A stretch of 47,697 bases of DNA from Rhizobiaceae bacterium. GTDB lineage: Bacteria > Pseudomonadota > Alphaproteobacteria > Rhizobiales > Rhizobiaceae. The position numbers were made by a program, and so were the translations under genes. Numbering within the stretch: the stretch's first letter is position 1; every line of letters begins with the position of its first letter. Under the pieces are notes generated by a model that was given only the letters and a program-made list of their open reading frames with translations, was not told the DNA's origin and made no database searches. Where the stretch lies: the NCBI GenBank assembly GCA_023953775.1, contig JAMLJD010000028.1, positions 1-47,697 on the forward strand. The letters are read 5' to 3'. Below are positions 13,159 to 21,185 of the stretch, piece by piece.

Positions 13159-13693
13159 GTTCGCCTATTCCATCCTGCTTGGCCTGGTCGGCGCCGGCAT
13201 CGTCCACATCGCTGTCCTGCTCCTGGTGCCGACATTCACCGAGCAGAACGCCTGGTCGCGGCTGGCCGAGAGTTCCGACCTCTACCAGGTGACGCGCGTC
13301 GACGCGGGCGGCACCCCCATTCCGATGAGCGGGTCGATCGATCCGCTGTTCCAGGCGGCCGCCTGCCGGTTCGACCTTGCCGACGGCGTGCTCCATGTTC
13401 ATGCCGAGGGCCGCGTTCCGTTCTGGTCGGTCTCCGTCTACAATCGGTCGGGCCACACCATCTTCAGCTTCAACGACCGGACGGCGGCGAGCGGCGCGCT
13501 CGATGTCGTCGTCCTCACCTCGGCGCAGATGCTGGACGTGCGCAAGGGGCTGACGCCCGAATTCGAGAGTTCGGTGTTCGTGGAGGCCGAGGTCGATCAG
13601 GGCATCGTGGTGGTGCGCAGCTTCGTTCCCGATGCGACGTGGTCGGCCAGCGTGTCGGAATTCCTCAAGGGCGTCGACTGCGAAGCGACGTAG
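13151..13693 (+). CDS. DUF1254 domain membrane-anchored protein
   Basis: 180 residues. An N-terminal hydrophobic helix (ILLGLVGAGIVHIAVLLLVP) is followed by FTEQNAWSRLAE, DPLFQAAACRFDLADG, VPFWSVSVYNRSGHTIFSFNDR and a beta-rich C-terminus. It belongs to the DUF1254-type partner proteins that follow DUF1214 genes in rhizobial genomes. The coding sequence overlaps the upstream gene by 8 nt. Function unknown; the pair probably forms one envelope complex (inference). Confidence 0.85.
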   Translation: MRKFAYSILLGLVGAGIVHIAVLLLVPTFTEQNAWSRLAESSDLYQVTRVDAGGTPIPMSGSIDPLFQAAACRFDLADGVLHVHAEGRVPFWSVSVYNRSGHTIFSFNDRTAASGALDVVVLTSAQMLDVRKGLTPEFESSVFVEAEVDQGIVVVRSFVPDATWSASVSEFLKGVDCEAT

Positions 13694-13742
13694 TTCCGTC
13701 GGCAATCCGGATTCGGCTGCGGCAGAGCTAAGTGGGTTACCC

Positions 13743-13937
13743 CTAAGCCGTGCCGCGGTCGGTTCGCCGCTTGTCCGCCGGCGGCGTGTCCGATGTCGCG
13801 GCGGTGCCGGCGGCGCGTCCATCCGGCCGTTCATAACGTACGCCCGAAAAGAACACGATCTCCGCGCTGCGGCCATTGCTGCCGTTGCGGCGCGAACCGA
13901 CGGCGCTTCGTTGCGGAAATGACAAAACCTGGCCCAT
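13743..13937 (-). CDS. Small conserved-looking protein with FFSGVRYER motif
   Basis: 64 residues, MGQVLSFPQR, then AEIVFFSGVRYERPDG and a charged tail. The MGQ-hydrophobic-FP opening and the hydrophobic-GVRYER core resemble short rhizobial hypothetical proteins that I have seen without function. A GGGGAT lies about 9 nt before ATG 13937. It sits in an otherwise empty 417-bp gap between the DUF1254 and DUF2336 genes, opposite in strand to both. No domain is assigned. Confidence 0.5.
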   Translation of the reverse strand: MGQVLSFPQRSAVGSRRNGSNGRSAEIVFFSGVRYERPDGRAAGTAATSDTPPADKRRTDRGTA

Positions 13938-14007
13938 GTCTGCGTTATCCCCTCAAAGGAACGGAGCACTACGCAACACCTCCAGCGACAGTTAGACACC
14001 TGTAGGG

Positions 14008-14022
14008 TTAATGGGTTGCTAA
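14008..14022. promoter_or_regulatory. Possible degenerate CtrA box upstream of the DUF2336 gene
   Basis: TTAA-TGGGTTG-CTAA is one mismatch from the CtrA consensus TTAA-N7-TTAA. It lies 60-100 bp upstream of the DUF2336 start. Many such sites occur by chance, so this is only a candidate. Confidence 0.25.
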
Positions 14023-14110
14023 CGGATTCGCGCTAGATTTCGGAATTACCCGGCATTGCACCAGTCTGTGCCCGCCGGGTGTGTTCGAGTTCGAGTATCA
14101 GGCGTACCCG

Positions 14111-15139
14111 GTGTCATCTCAGCTTTTCAGGCAAGTCCCCGAATCCGACCGTTCCATGCGGGCCGAACGGCTCGTGCGCGCGGCCGTCACGGCCTTCTGC
14201 TCGCTGACCCGCCCCTCGCGAAACGAAATCGCGCAGCTCGACGACCTCGCCATGCCGCTCTACGACCAGCTCTCGGTCGAGACCCGCCGCTACATGGCGG
14301 CCGCGCTGTCGGAGTGCGAATACGCGCCGGCCCTGCTGGTGCGCCGGCTGTGCGACGACGATGTCGAGATCGCCGCTCCGCTTCTGATCCGTTCGTCCCT
14401 GCTGCGCGAGATCGATCTGGTGGCGCTTATCGGGCGCCACGGGCTGCCGCATGCGCGGGTGATTGCGCGGCGGCCGGACCTCGACAGCACCATTGCCGCC
14501 CTCGTCAGGGCTCTGGAGATACCGTCGATGAAGATCGCCGCCGAAAAACCCCTCCCACAGGTCGCCGAACCCGCCCCCGAGCAGCGCGCCGGAAGCGGAC
14601 AGGCGGCGGAAGAAACCCGCGACAGGCTGCGCATGATGATGCGCCCGGCCGGCACCGAGCGGAAAACCGCGGGCGAGAGCGAAACGGTCGCGATCCACTG
14701 GCCGTCGCATCCTGGCTTGTTCGACAAGCTGCGCTCCACCGCGCTGACCGGTGTAGCCGGCCTCTTCCAGACCGCGCTCGCCGACGCTCTGGGCATCGGG
14801 TTCCATCAGGCCCGTTCGATCACCGAGACGCAGACCGACAAGCACCTCATCCTCGCCCTGCGGGCGCTGGACCTCGCGCCCAGCGATGCGTTCCTGCTGG
14901 CTGCGGCCACCTTCCCGACGCGCTACCCGCGCCCGGAAGCCATCCGCCGCTTCCTCGAAGAGTTCGAACTCGTCCACCGCGACAAGGCGCGCGACGCCGT
15001 CCGGTCGTGGAAGGCAGAGACCATCGGGCAGACCGCCGTGGCCGCCAAGCCAACGCCGGCGCCCGCCCGGGCGGACCCCGCGCCGGTCCACGAGCATCCC
15101 GCGAATGCCGGCGGCGGAAAGATGCTCAGGGCTTCGTGA
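14111..15139 (+). CDS. DUF2336 domain protein
   Basis: About 342 residues. I prefer GTG 14111 (VSSQLFRQVPESDRSMRAER), where family members usually begin; GTG 14081 would add ten residues. The N-terminal two thirds is helical and HEAT-like: LDDLAMPLYDQLSVETRRYMA, ALSECEYAPALLVRRL, DDVEIAAPLLIRSSLL and LIGRHGLPHARVIARRPDLD, the DUF2336 pattern of alphaproteobacteria. A C-terminal helical region (LFQTALADALGIGFHQAR) and a Pro/Ala-rich tail follow. Function is unknown. It ends 14 nt inside the convergent DUF1491 gene. Confidence 0.85.
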   Translation: MSSQLFRQVPESDRSMRAERLVRAAVTAFCSLTRPSRNEIAQLDDLAMPLYDQLSVETRRYMAAALSECEYAPALLVRRLCDDDVEIAAPLLIRSSLLREIDLVALIGRHGLPHARVIARRPDLDSTIAALVRALEIPSMKIAAEKPLPQVAEPAPEQRAGSGQAAEETRDRLRMMMRPAGTERKTAGESETVAIHWPSHPGLFDKLRSTALTGVAGLFQTALADALGIGFHQARSITETQTDKHLILALRALDLAPSDAFLLAAATFPTRYPRPEAIRRFLEEFELVHRDKARDAVRSWKAETIGQTAVAAKPTPAPARADPAPVHEHPANAGGGKMLRAS

Positions 15140-15470
15140 GCGAGATCAGGTCCTCGACATCCATGTCGGTTTCCAGTTCGACCAGCCACAGGTCCGGATC
15201 GAACTTGCTTTCGCGGGCGATCCTGTCCGCGACCAGACCATCGTCCTCCGTCGAAAGCACCTGCGTGAAGACGCGCTCCTGCGGCTTCGTGTCGTCGTAG
15301 CTCGTCTGCGGCGCGGGTCCGAAAAGCGTCACGGTTCCGGTACGCTCTCGGACGATCAGGAATATCGCGCCGGCCTCGGTCGCGCCACGCCTGACGACCG
15401 CCGCGAACCCGCCCCGGTCGAACACGCGCCGCGTCAACGCGGAGACCCAGAAGTCGCTGGTCAGCCGCAT
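15126..15470 (-). CDS. DUF1491 family protein
   Basis: 114 residues from ATG 15470, with AGGAAGAG just upstream. MRLTSDFWVSALTRRVFDRGGFAAVVRRGATEAGAIF and the C-terminal ESKFDPDLWLVELE are typical of DUF1491, a small alphaproteobacterial family of unknown function. The gene's 5' end is only 45 bp from a 271-bp MITE that separates it from the peptidoglycan-binding protein gene on the same strand, so the insertion may have replaced or split its original transcription unit. Confidence 0.87.
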   Translation of the reverse strand: MRLTSDFWVSALTRRVFDRGGFAAVVRRGATEAGAIFLIVRERTGTVTLFGPAPQTSYDDTKPQERVFTQVLSTEDDGLVADRIARESKFDPDLWLVELETDMDVEDLISLTKP

Positions 15471-15515
15471 TGCTCTTCCTTCGTCTGGTGGCTGCTGAGA
15501 CCCGTCCGGCGGCGT

Positions 15516-15786
15516 TAGGCCCTGTGGACAGTTAGGTTTCGGGCGCGGCGCGAGACGGATTTTGTTCCTGACGAGGCGAAGAGACCGCCGTGGTGAATCC
15601 CACCACAAGGGCTCTTCAACAAAGTCAGGGACAAAATACGCCGCGTCCCGCCGGGATATGGGCAAAATCGCCCATTTTGGCGTCGCACGACCTTGAAAGG
15701 CCCCCAGCCTTCCTGCGGTCCTGCTCCTGAAACTGAGCGATCTTGCCTCATACCGCGCTCCAAATCCTAACTGTCCACAGGGCCTA
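15516..15786. mobile_element. 271-bp MITE with 21-bp perfect terminal inverted repeats
   Basis: 15516-15536 and 15766-15786 are exact 21-bp inverted repeats (outer bases TAGGCCCTGTGG). TA at both ends fits a 2-bp target duplication, with body 15518-15784. Removing the element restores a TTAA target. The interior has further hairpins (GTGGTG/CACCAC near 15593-15609) and no transposase. The ends are reminiscent of IS5/IS427- or IS630-type elements with TA targets; the parent is not identified. It lies at the 3' end of the peptidoglycan-binding protein gene, whose stop changed from TAA to TAG. Confidence 0.8.
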
Positions 15787-16656
15787 ATCCGTCAGACCGA
15801 TTTCCTTCATCTTGGCATAGAGCGCGTCATCCGGCTCGCCGGTCACCTCAAGCCCGAACAGGGTCTGGAACTCGCGGATGGCCGCGCGCGTGTCGCTGCC
15901 GGCGATGCCGTCGATCACGATGCCGTCATTGCCGAAGGCGCGGAGGCCCGCCTGGATGCGGACGACCTGCGCATTGTTCACTGACGTCGCGGGCGTGTCG
16001 CGAAGGGCCGCTTCCGTCGCGGGCGCCTGCGGTTCGGCGCTTTCTGCCCGGCCGGGTGTGCCGGTCGGTATCGGCGCCTGGGCCGGCATGTCCGTTTCGA
16101 CCGGTGCGCCGAGCTGCTTCAGAAGAGCGGCATCGATCTCGCCGCCCGTCCCCAGGCCGACGATCTGCCGGTAGTTGCCGATCGCCGCGCGCGTCTTCGG
16201 CCCGGTGAGCCCGTCGACCGCGCCATCGTACAGGCCGAGCTCGGACAGGATCCGCTGCACGTGCAAAACCGTCCTGTCCGCATTGGCCGGGAGTTCGCCG
16301 GCGCCACGCGTCGGCGGCTCGGCCGGAACTGGAATGGAATTGACGGGCTCATCCGATATCCCGGGCTGCGCTGGCAGAACGCTGCGAAACCGGGTGACGT
16401 CGCCGTCATCCGCCATAGGCGACGGATCGATCCGTTCCGCCTTGGCGACGCGGGTCTGGAAGAACGCGCCGGAATGGAAATGCGGCTGGTTCCACAGGGC
16501 GTTGGCCGAGACGTAGAACAGCGTGATTGCGAACGCGGTGATGCCGCCGACCAGCGCAGGGTTCTGCGTCACGGCGCGGGCCGACAGTGCAAGGCCTTCC
16601 CGAAGCAGGCCCGGCGGTTCGTCGTCGAGATCAAGCAATCTTGCGGATCGAGCCAT
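15784..16656 (-). CDS. Membrane-anchored peptidoglycan-binding protein (two PG_binding_1 domains)
   Basis: 290 residues. A cytoplasmic N-terminus of about 33 residues is followed by one membrane helix (LVGGITAFAITLFYVSANALW, about 35-55) and a Pro-rich linker. There are two PG_binding_1-like repeats: LHVQRILSELGLYDGAVDGLTGPKTRAAI (about 130-160) and VVRIQAGLRAFGNDGIVIDGIAGSDTRAAI (about 228-258). It probably attaches the membrane to the cell wall. Its start overlaps the histidine kinase gene by 26 nt, suggesting that the two act together. The TAG stop is completed by the MITE end. Confidence 0.85.
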   Translation of the reverse strand: MARSARLLDLDDEPPGLLREGLALSARAVTQNPALVGGITAFAITLFYVSANALWNQPHFHSGAFFQTRVAKAERIDPSPMADDGDVTRFRSVLPAQPGISDEPVNSIPVPAEPPTRGAGELPANADRTVLHVQRILSELGLYDGAVDGLTGPKTRAAIGNYRQIVGLGTGGEIDAALLKQLGAPVETDMPAQAPIPTGTPGRAESAEPQAPATEAALRDTPATSVNNAQVVRIQAGLRAFGNDGIVIDGIAGSDTRAAIREFQTLFGLEVTGEPDDALYAKMKEIGLTD

Positions 16657-18424
16657 CTGTTTCTTCTTTCTTTGCCTGATTGGCCGGATTGTGCAGGACC
16701 GACACTTTCTCCGTCGCTCCCGTGGGCCCTGCTACCGGCAGTCCTATCGTCACCGTGGTGCCCTCGCCCGGGGCGCTTTCGACCGACATCGAGCCTTCAT
16801 GCAGCTTGACGAGCCCCTTGACGATCGAAAGGCCGAGACCCGTGCCCTCGAACTGGCGTGTCAGGTCGTTCTGCACCTGCACGAACGGTTCGCCGAGGCG
16901 CGTCAGGTCGCTGTCCGCGATCCCGATGCCGTTATCCGAAACCCTGATCTGAAGCATGCTGCCCAACCGCGACGCCTCGATCGAGATATGGCCCGATTGC
17001 GGCGTGAACTTGATGGCGTTCGACAGCAGGTTGAGGAGCATCTGCTGGATGGCGCGCCGGTCGCCCTGTATCTCGCCGACGCTCGCCGCGATGCGCGTTT
17101 CCAGCTCGATCTGCTTGGCGGCGGCATGCCCGGTCATCATGGAGCGGCAGAGCTCGACAGCTTCAGCGACCGCGAACGGTTCGCAGTTCACTGCATAGGA
17201 GCCGGATTCGATCTTGGAGACGTCGAGGATCGCGTTGACCACCGACAGGAGGTGGTTTCCCGACTCCTCGATCAACGCCACATATTCGCGCTGGCGCGGG
17301 TCGGCGAACTCGCCAAGCATCCCCCGTCGCATCATCTCCGAAAAGCCGATGATGGCGTTAAGAGGCGTGCGCAATTCATGGCTCACCGTCGCGAGGAAGC
17401 GCTTCTTGGCTGCCTCCGTGCTGTCGGCGCGCTCCCTTTCCGCCTCCAGCGCCTCGCGAAGCGCGGCATGGCGTGAATCGTCGCGGATGGTCGCGACGCA
17501 CGCGCCCGCGCGTTCGCCATCGACCGCGAAACGGATCGTCACGGGCAGGTAACGGGGTGCCTGTTCGGGCGGGCTGCCTGCCGGCAGCCGAAGCCTGACC
17601 TCGGCAGCGGAATGCGGGGCGCCGCGCTTCACGTCGGCTAGCGCGCAAAGGTAGGTCACGCGGTCGGCGACATGGATGCGTTCGAACAGGCCCCGTCCCA
17701 GAAGCATGTCCGACGGCACATTGATGAAGCCGGCGGTGTCGCGGTGGATTTCGGTCACGTCACCTGCCGGCGATATCGCCAGGACCAGCGCATCGTCTTC
17801 CGGCCCCGCGATGGCGGCGTTCGCTGCCCGCGCGGCGTCTTCCCTTGCCCTGAGCAAGCTTGTCACGCGCGGCAGGACCGACGCGCCGTAGGCTGCGATC
17901 ACAAGCCATTGCCACGCACTGCCCGCGACTGCGAGCGTTCCGCCGGCCGAGGCCGCGATCAGCACTGCGATCATCCCGGCCGTCGCCATTGCGCTGGCGC
18001 GCATCGCTTTGGCGCTGCCGCGCAGGAGCGCCGCTTCGATGGCCGGCGCGAAGGCGAGAAGGAACATTGGCGATGCGACGCCGCCGGCAATCGCTACAAC
18101 GGCTGTCGAGAATGCCACGCCGAGCGCGAAGGCGAGTTTCTCGGCGATGTCGGTGGAGCCCAGCCAGGCGACCATGAGGGCCAGAGACCACGACAGGCCG
18201 AACGTCCCCGATACCGCGGCGACCGTCAGGGGTATGCCGAACAGCGACGGCATCGTCATGCACAGCGCCAGGCCGGCAATGAACGGTGCGGCCAGCACCG
18301 TGGCGATGAAACGCCGCTGATGCTCGCGCGTCCGTGCGTCGGTGATTTCCGGGCGGACGAGGCGATCGCAGGCGGCGGTCAACTGACCTGCCCGTTCACC
18401 GATGATGGTAGCCGTGAAACTCAA
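16631..18424 (-). CDS. Membrane sensor histidine kinase
   Basis: About 597 residues if the TTG at 18424 (LSFTATIIGERAG) is the start; the frame extends to ATG 18574 but that extension looks non-coding. Several hydrophobic helices fill about residues 40-190, then a PAS-like region (DALVLAISPAGDVTEIHRDTAGF, about 211-310). The kinase core has SHELRTPLNAIIGFSEMM (H349), NLLSNAIKFTP, DNGIGI and GTGLGLSIVKGL. It autophosphorylates and would pass phosphate to an unlinked response regulator; none is adjacent. It shares an operon with the peptidoglycan-binding protein, hinting at envelope or cell-cycle sensing. Confidence 0.88.
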   Translation of the reverse strand: MSFTATIIGERAGQLTAACDRLVRPEITDARTREHQRRFIATVLAAPFIAGLALCMTMPSLFGIPLTVAAVSGTFGLSWSLALMVAWLGSTDIAEKLAFALGVAFSTAVVAIAGGVASPMFLLAFAPAIEAALLRGSAKAMRASAMATAGMIAVLIAASAGGTLAVAGSAWQWLVIAAYGASVLPRVTSLLRAREDAARAANAAIAGPEDDALVLAISPAGDVTEIHRDTAGFINVPSDMLLGRGLFERIHVADRVTYLCALADVKRGAPHSAAEVRLRLPAGSPPEQAPRYLPVTIRFAVDGERAGACVATIRDDSRHAALREALEAERERADSTEAAKKRFLATVSHELRTPLNAIIGFSEMMRRGMLGEFADPRQREYVALIEESGNHLLSVVNAILDVSKIESGSYAVNCEPFAVAEAVELCRSMMTGHAAAKQIELETRIAASVGEIQGDRRAIQQMLLNLLSNAIKFTPQSGHISIEASRLGSMLQIRVSDNGIGIADSDLTRLGEPFVQVQNDLTRQFEGTGLGLSIVKGLVKLHEGSMSVESAPGEGTTVTIGLPVAGPTGATEKVSVLHNPANQAKKEETDGSIRKIA

Positions 18425-18872
18425 CGCAACGCACTCTCGCCTGGCCCGTTTTCTCGGGTCGATTTGTTTGCCCGAAGGTTCGCATCGAGCCTTTAATGAA
18501 TGAATAAATGGCGTGGCCGAAACGGGGATGCGGGCGGCGAAAAACCCGTTTCGAGGCCCGCGAAAGGCATGCAATTCAGTGCATGGTAAACAGAGGGTAA
18601 GACCCGGCGGCTGCCCGTCGCGGCTGCGATTTCCGGCCCCATGCCGACCTTTCCTCGAAAAATCCCAATGATTTCAGCAGGCTGAACAGCTAACGCACCG
18701 GCAACGGAAAGGATCGAATTGTCGCGAAATTTGGTTCGAAGGCAGATCGATAAAATTCGATGCAAATTTGCCTCAAACACGCCAGTCGCCTGAAAGCGGG
18801 TTTTCGGCTCCGTGCGCGATAGTGCGGTCAGAAGGCCGGAAGGCCCGAGGGGAATTGAGAGGACGTGGGACG
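18425..18872. other. Intergenic region between the kinase and DUF5330 genes
   Basis: About 450 bp with divergent genes on both sides. It holds a palindrome CATGCA-ATTCAG-TGCATG (18568-18585) and an adjoining motif at 18577-18600 that resembles one upstream of mucR (22191-22215). The right half is AT-richer, as expected for promoters. I see no supported gene. Confidence 0.5.
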
Positions 18873-19202
18873 ATGGGTTTCATCATCAAATCCGCATTCT
18901 GGCTGTCGCTGGTGCTCTTGCTGATACCGGTCGGCGGCGACGACACGACCGAGACGGTCGGTCCCATCCAGGCATTCTTCGCCGCGCGCGAAGCCGTCGG
19001 CGACATCGCCGGCATGTGCGAGCGCAAGCCGGACGTCTGCGTCACCGGCAGGCTGGCGCTGTCGACCATCACGGTGCGTGCCCGCGAGAGCGCGCGCTAT
19101 GCAATGGAAATGTTCGAGGACGAGCCGGCCGCCGACGCGCCTGCGGATGTTGCCTCCAGCGACCACATCACCACAGGTACGGTGGCCCCGCAGGCCGACT
19201 GA
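18873..19202 (+). CDS. DUF5330 family small membrane protein
   Basis: 109 residues from ATG 18873 (MGFIIKSAFWLSLVLLLIP). One N-terminal membrane segment is followed by DTTETVGPIQAFFAAREAVGDIAGMCERKPDVC, TGRLALSTITVRARESARY and an acidic tail, the pattern of DUF5330 proteins of rhizobia. Two Cys (in GMCERKPDVC) may be conserved. The function is unknown; it is likely exported or anchored in the inner membrane. A terminator follows the stop codon, so it is probably monocistronic. Confidence 0.8.
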   Translation: MGFIIKSAFWLSLVLLLIPVGGDDTTETVGPIQAFFAAREAVGDIAGMCERKPDVCVTGRLALSTITVRARESARYAMEMFEDEPAADAPADVASSDHITTGTVAPQAD

Positions 19203-19235
19203 CCCGATCCCACCGGCCTCTCGACCGGACCTTCG

Positions 19236-19261
19236 CCGGGGCGCGTTCGCCCCGGTTTTTT
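19236..19261 (+). terminator. Rho-independent terminator after the DUF5330 gene
   Basis: CCGGGGCG (19236-19243), loop CGTT, CGCCCCGG (19248-19255), then six T. It isolates the DUF5330 gene from sufE, which must have its own promoter in the 40 bp that follow or rely on read-through. Confidence 0.9.
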
Positions 19262-19301
19262 CGTGACGGGCGCAGCGCGGGTGACTATATCCTGCCTCAT
19301 C

Positions 19302-19739
19302 ATGACCGCCACGATTGAGCAGATCCTCGACGATTTCGAATTCCTGGACGACTGGGAAGAGCGCTACCGCTACGTCATCGAACTCGGCAACGACCTTCCA
19401 CCATATCCCGACGCGGCGCGCGACGACGCGCACAAGGTGCGCGGCTGCGTCAGCCAGGTCTGGCTCGACACGGTGCGCGGCGCCGGCGAGGATCCCGTCC
19501 TCGAGTTCAGCGGCGATTCCGATGCGCATATCGTGCGCGGGCTCGTCGCCATCATGCTGGCGCTCTATTCGGGCCGCACGGCCAGCCGGATCGTCGCCAT
19601 CGACGCCGAGGAGACGATGCGCAAGCTTGGCCTCGACGAACATCTGACGCCGCAGCGCGCCAACGGGCTGAGAGCGATGATCGAGCGGATCAGACAGGAG
19701 GCCGAGGCCGCGCTCGAGCCCGCCCGCCCCTCCGCCTGA
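19302..19739 (+). CDS. sufE: SufE family cysteine desulfuration protein
   Basis: 145 residues from ATG 19302. DDWEERYRYVIELGNDLPP and HKVRGCVSQVWL, with the sulfur-accepting C49, are diagnostic, followed by DAHIVRGLVAIMLALYSG. SufE takes sulfur from the cysteine desulfurase SufS and hands it to the SufBCD scaffold for Fe-S cluster assembly in the cytoplasm. It is encoded apart from the suf operon here, as is usual in rhizobia. The frame extends upstream to 19263, but that part overlaps the terminator and is excluded. Confidence 0.93.
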   Translation: MTATIEQILDDFEFLDDWEERYRYVIELGNDLPPYPDAARDDAHKVRGCVSQVWLDTVRGAGEDPVLEFSGDSDAHIVRGLVAIMLALYSGRTASRIVAIDAEETMRKLGLDEHLTPQRANGLRAMIERIRQEAEAALEPARPSA

Positions 19740-19759
19740 CGGCTTACACCGCCCGGACT

Positions 19760-20554
19760 TCACAGCGACGGCCGGTATCCCTGCGCGCCCCAGTGGAGGA
19801 TCGCGTCGGTGCGGCCGCGCGGCGCGCGCGCCGGCTCGTAGTGGCGCGACAGGGCGCCGAGTGCGGCCTTGAGCACGATCTTCGCCGAGCGCGCCGGCCA
19901 CTGGCGTTCCATCTCCACCGTCTCCAGGCCTTTCAGGAAGCAGCAGACATCGACCAGGACGCCGGCCAGTTCGGGGCCGACAGCGTCGAGCGCGCGCTCG
20001 ACCCGTCGCCGCGCCGCGATCGCCGCGTCGGTCAGTTCCGCCTGTCCGCCGGCACCGCCGGAGCGCCGCCCGCCGGCCGCCACGGCCTGCCAGTTCGCGC
20101 CGAGACGCGGCATCAGCTGGCCGCGGGTGAAGTCGGCGCGCAGCCGTTCGCCGGCACCAACCTCCACCGCCGACAGGAACGGCCGGCCGTCGCGGGCCTT
20201 GCGGCGGGCGATCTGGGCGAGCGGCGATTCGGCGAGATTGACGACGACCTGCTCGGGCCCCGCCGGGCCGGCAAGCGTCGCGGCTTCGAGCATGCGATGC
20301 TGGTCCTGGAAACCGTCGCCGCCCTCGCCGCGCCGCAGCCGCGCGTAGCCCGCCGGCGTCAGCGCGATGGTTCCGCCGCGCCGTTCGACCAGGCCCGACC
20401 GCGCCAGGGCAGCGAGCGCCCTCGCAGAGAGCGTGATCGCCGCGCCGTCGTCGCGCTCGACGACGATCTTTCCCGCGACGGCCGCCGTGCCGACCTTTGC
20501 CCGGCCGGCTTCCAGGTGCCGCAGCAGGCGCTGCGCATCCGCGTCAGCCTTCAT
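19760..20554 (-). CDS. DUF6456 domain protein
   Basis: 264 residues from ATG 20554 (MKADADAQRLLRHLEAG). The first part looks like a winged-helix module (ALAALARSGLVERRGGTIALTPAGYARL). The second half has ESPLAQIARRKARDGRPFLSAVEVGAGERLRADF and DVCCFLKGLETVE, the DUF6456 signature. The combination suggests a DNA-associated protein, but its role is not established. It overlaps the DnaA-like HTH gene by 11 nt, and the two are probably translated together. Confidence 0.82.
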   Translation of the reverse strand: MKADADAQRLLRHLEAGRAKVGTAAVAGKIVVERDDGAAITLSARALAALARSGLVERRGGTIALTPAGYARLRRGEGGDGFQDQHRMLEAATLAGPAGPEQVVVNLAESPLAQIARRKARDGRPFLSAVEVGAGERLRADFTRGQLMPRLGANWQAVAAGGRRSGGAGGQAELTDAAIAARRRVERALDAVGPELAGVLVDVCCFLKGLETVEMERQWPARSAKIVLKAALGALSRHYEPARAPRGRTDAILHWGAQGYRPSL

Positions 20555-20990
20555 GGCGCTGCCCCGGCGCCCGCGCACGCAGCGATGCCGCCGCGATCCG
20601 CTCCGTCACGGTGACCAGCCGGTCGAACTCGTCGTCGTCGCGCAGGTCCTCGACGATGTGGCAGGCATGCTGGACGGTCGTCCTGTCGCGCCCGAAAGCG
20701 CGGCCGATATCCGTCATGGAGAGCTGCAGCGTGACATGGGCGACGTACATGGCGATCTGGCGAACACGCGCGATGCGCAGCGCGGTGCGCCCCGGCGCCC
20801 GGATGTCGCGGCCCGATACGTTGAAGAGCGCGGCAGCCACGTCGATCAGGCATTCGCAGATCTCGATCGAGCGCTCTTCCCGATTGCCGACCGCAGGACG
20901 CCTGGGACGCACTTCCGGGCCCGACAATCCGACTGAGGACGGTTGAGAAGGGAACGTATACGCGAAGGATAGAGCTGGCACGATATGCAT
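20544..20990 (-). CDS. HTH protein with DnaA domain IV-like fold
   Basis: About 148 residues if ATG 20990 is the start; a poor ribosome-binding site leaves this open (the frame extends to 21044). The C-terminal half reads SMTDIGRAFGRDRTTVQHACH, close to the DnaA domain IV helix-turn-helix (A-x-x-x-G-R-D-x-T-T-V). There is no AAA+ ATPase domain, so this is a stand-alone DNA-binding protein and not DnaA itself. It precedes the DUF6456 gene in a coupled pair; a regulatory role is inferred. Confidence 0.8.
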   Translation of the reverse strand: MHIVPALSFAYTFPSQPSSVGLSGPEVRPRRPAVGNREERSIEICECLIDVAAALFNVSGRDIRAPGRTALRIARVRQIAMYVAHVTLQLSMTDIGRAFGRDRTTVQHACHIVEDLRDDDEFDRLVTVTERIAAASLRARAPGQRHEG

Positions 20991-21161
20991 CCTTGGATTG
21001 TAGGAATGTTTTCTTATATCGCGCCACATCGAGTGAGGGAACAAATTGCCGGCAAAATCAGGCCGGCTTCCCGCTATCTCCTTGTAACTAAATAATTAAT
21101 CTCTCAATCCAGGGTTGATTTCGGTTTCATTTGTCCCCGCATTCCGTGCCCGCGGCAATAG

Positions 21162-21181
21162 TTCCGCGGACGAAACCGCGG
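21162..21181 (+). promoter_or_regulatory. Hairpin overlapping the ribosome-binding site of the 21186 gene
   Basis: TCCGCGG (21162-21168), loop ACGAAA, CCGCGGA (21175-21181). The 3' arm includes the GGA of the GGAG Shine-Dalgarno before ATG 21186. When formed it should hinder initiation, as in translational switches or RNA thermometers. Confidence 0.4.
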
Positions 21182-21185
21182 AGAC

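Noticed and set aside
15515..15763. 82-residue ORF inside the MITE
   Set aside because: Its end coincides with the terminal inverted repeat and it lacks transposase motifs; translation of a non-coding element.
18493..18780. 95-residue minus-strand ORF in the kinase/DUF5330 intergenic region
   Set aside because: No ribosome-binding site or motif; AT-rich promoter-like DNA fits better.
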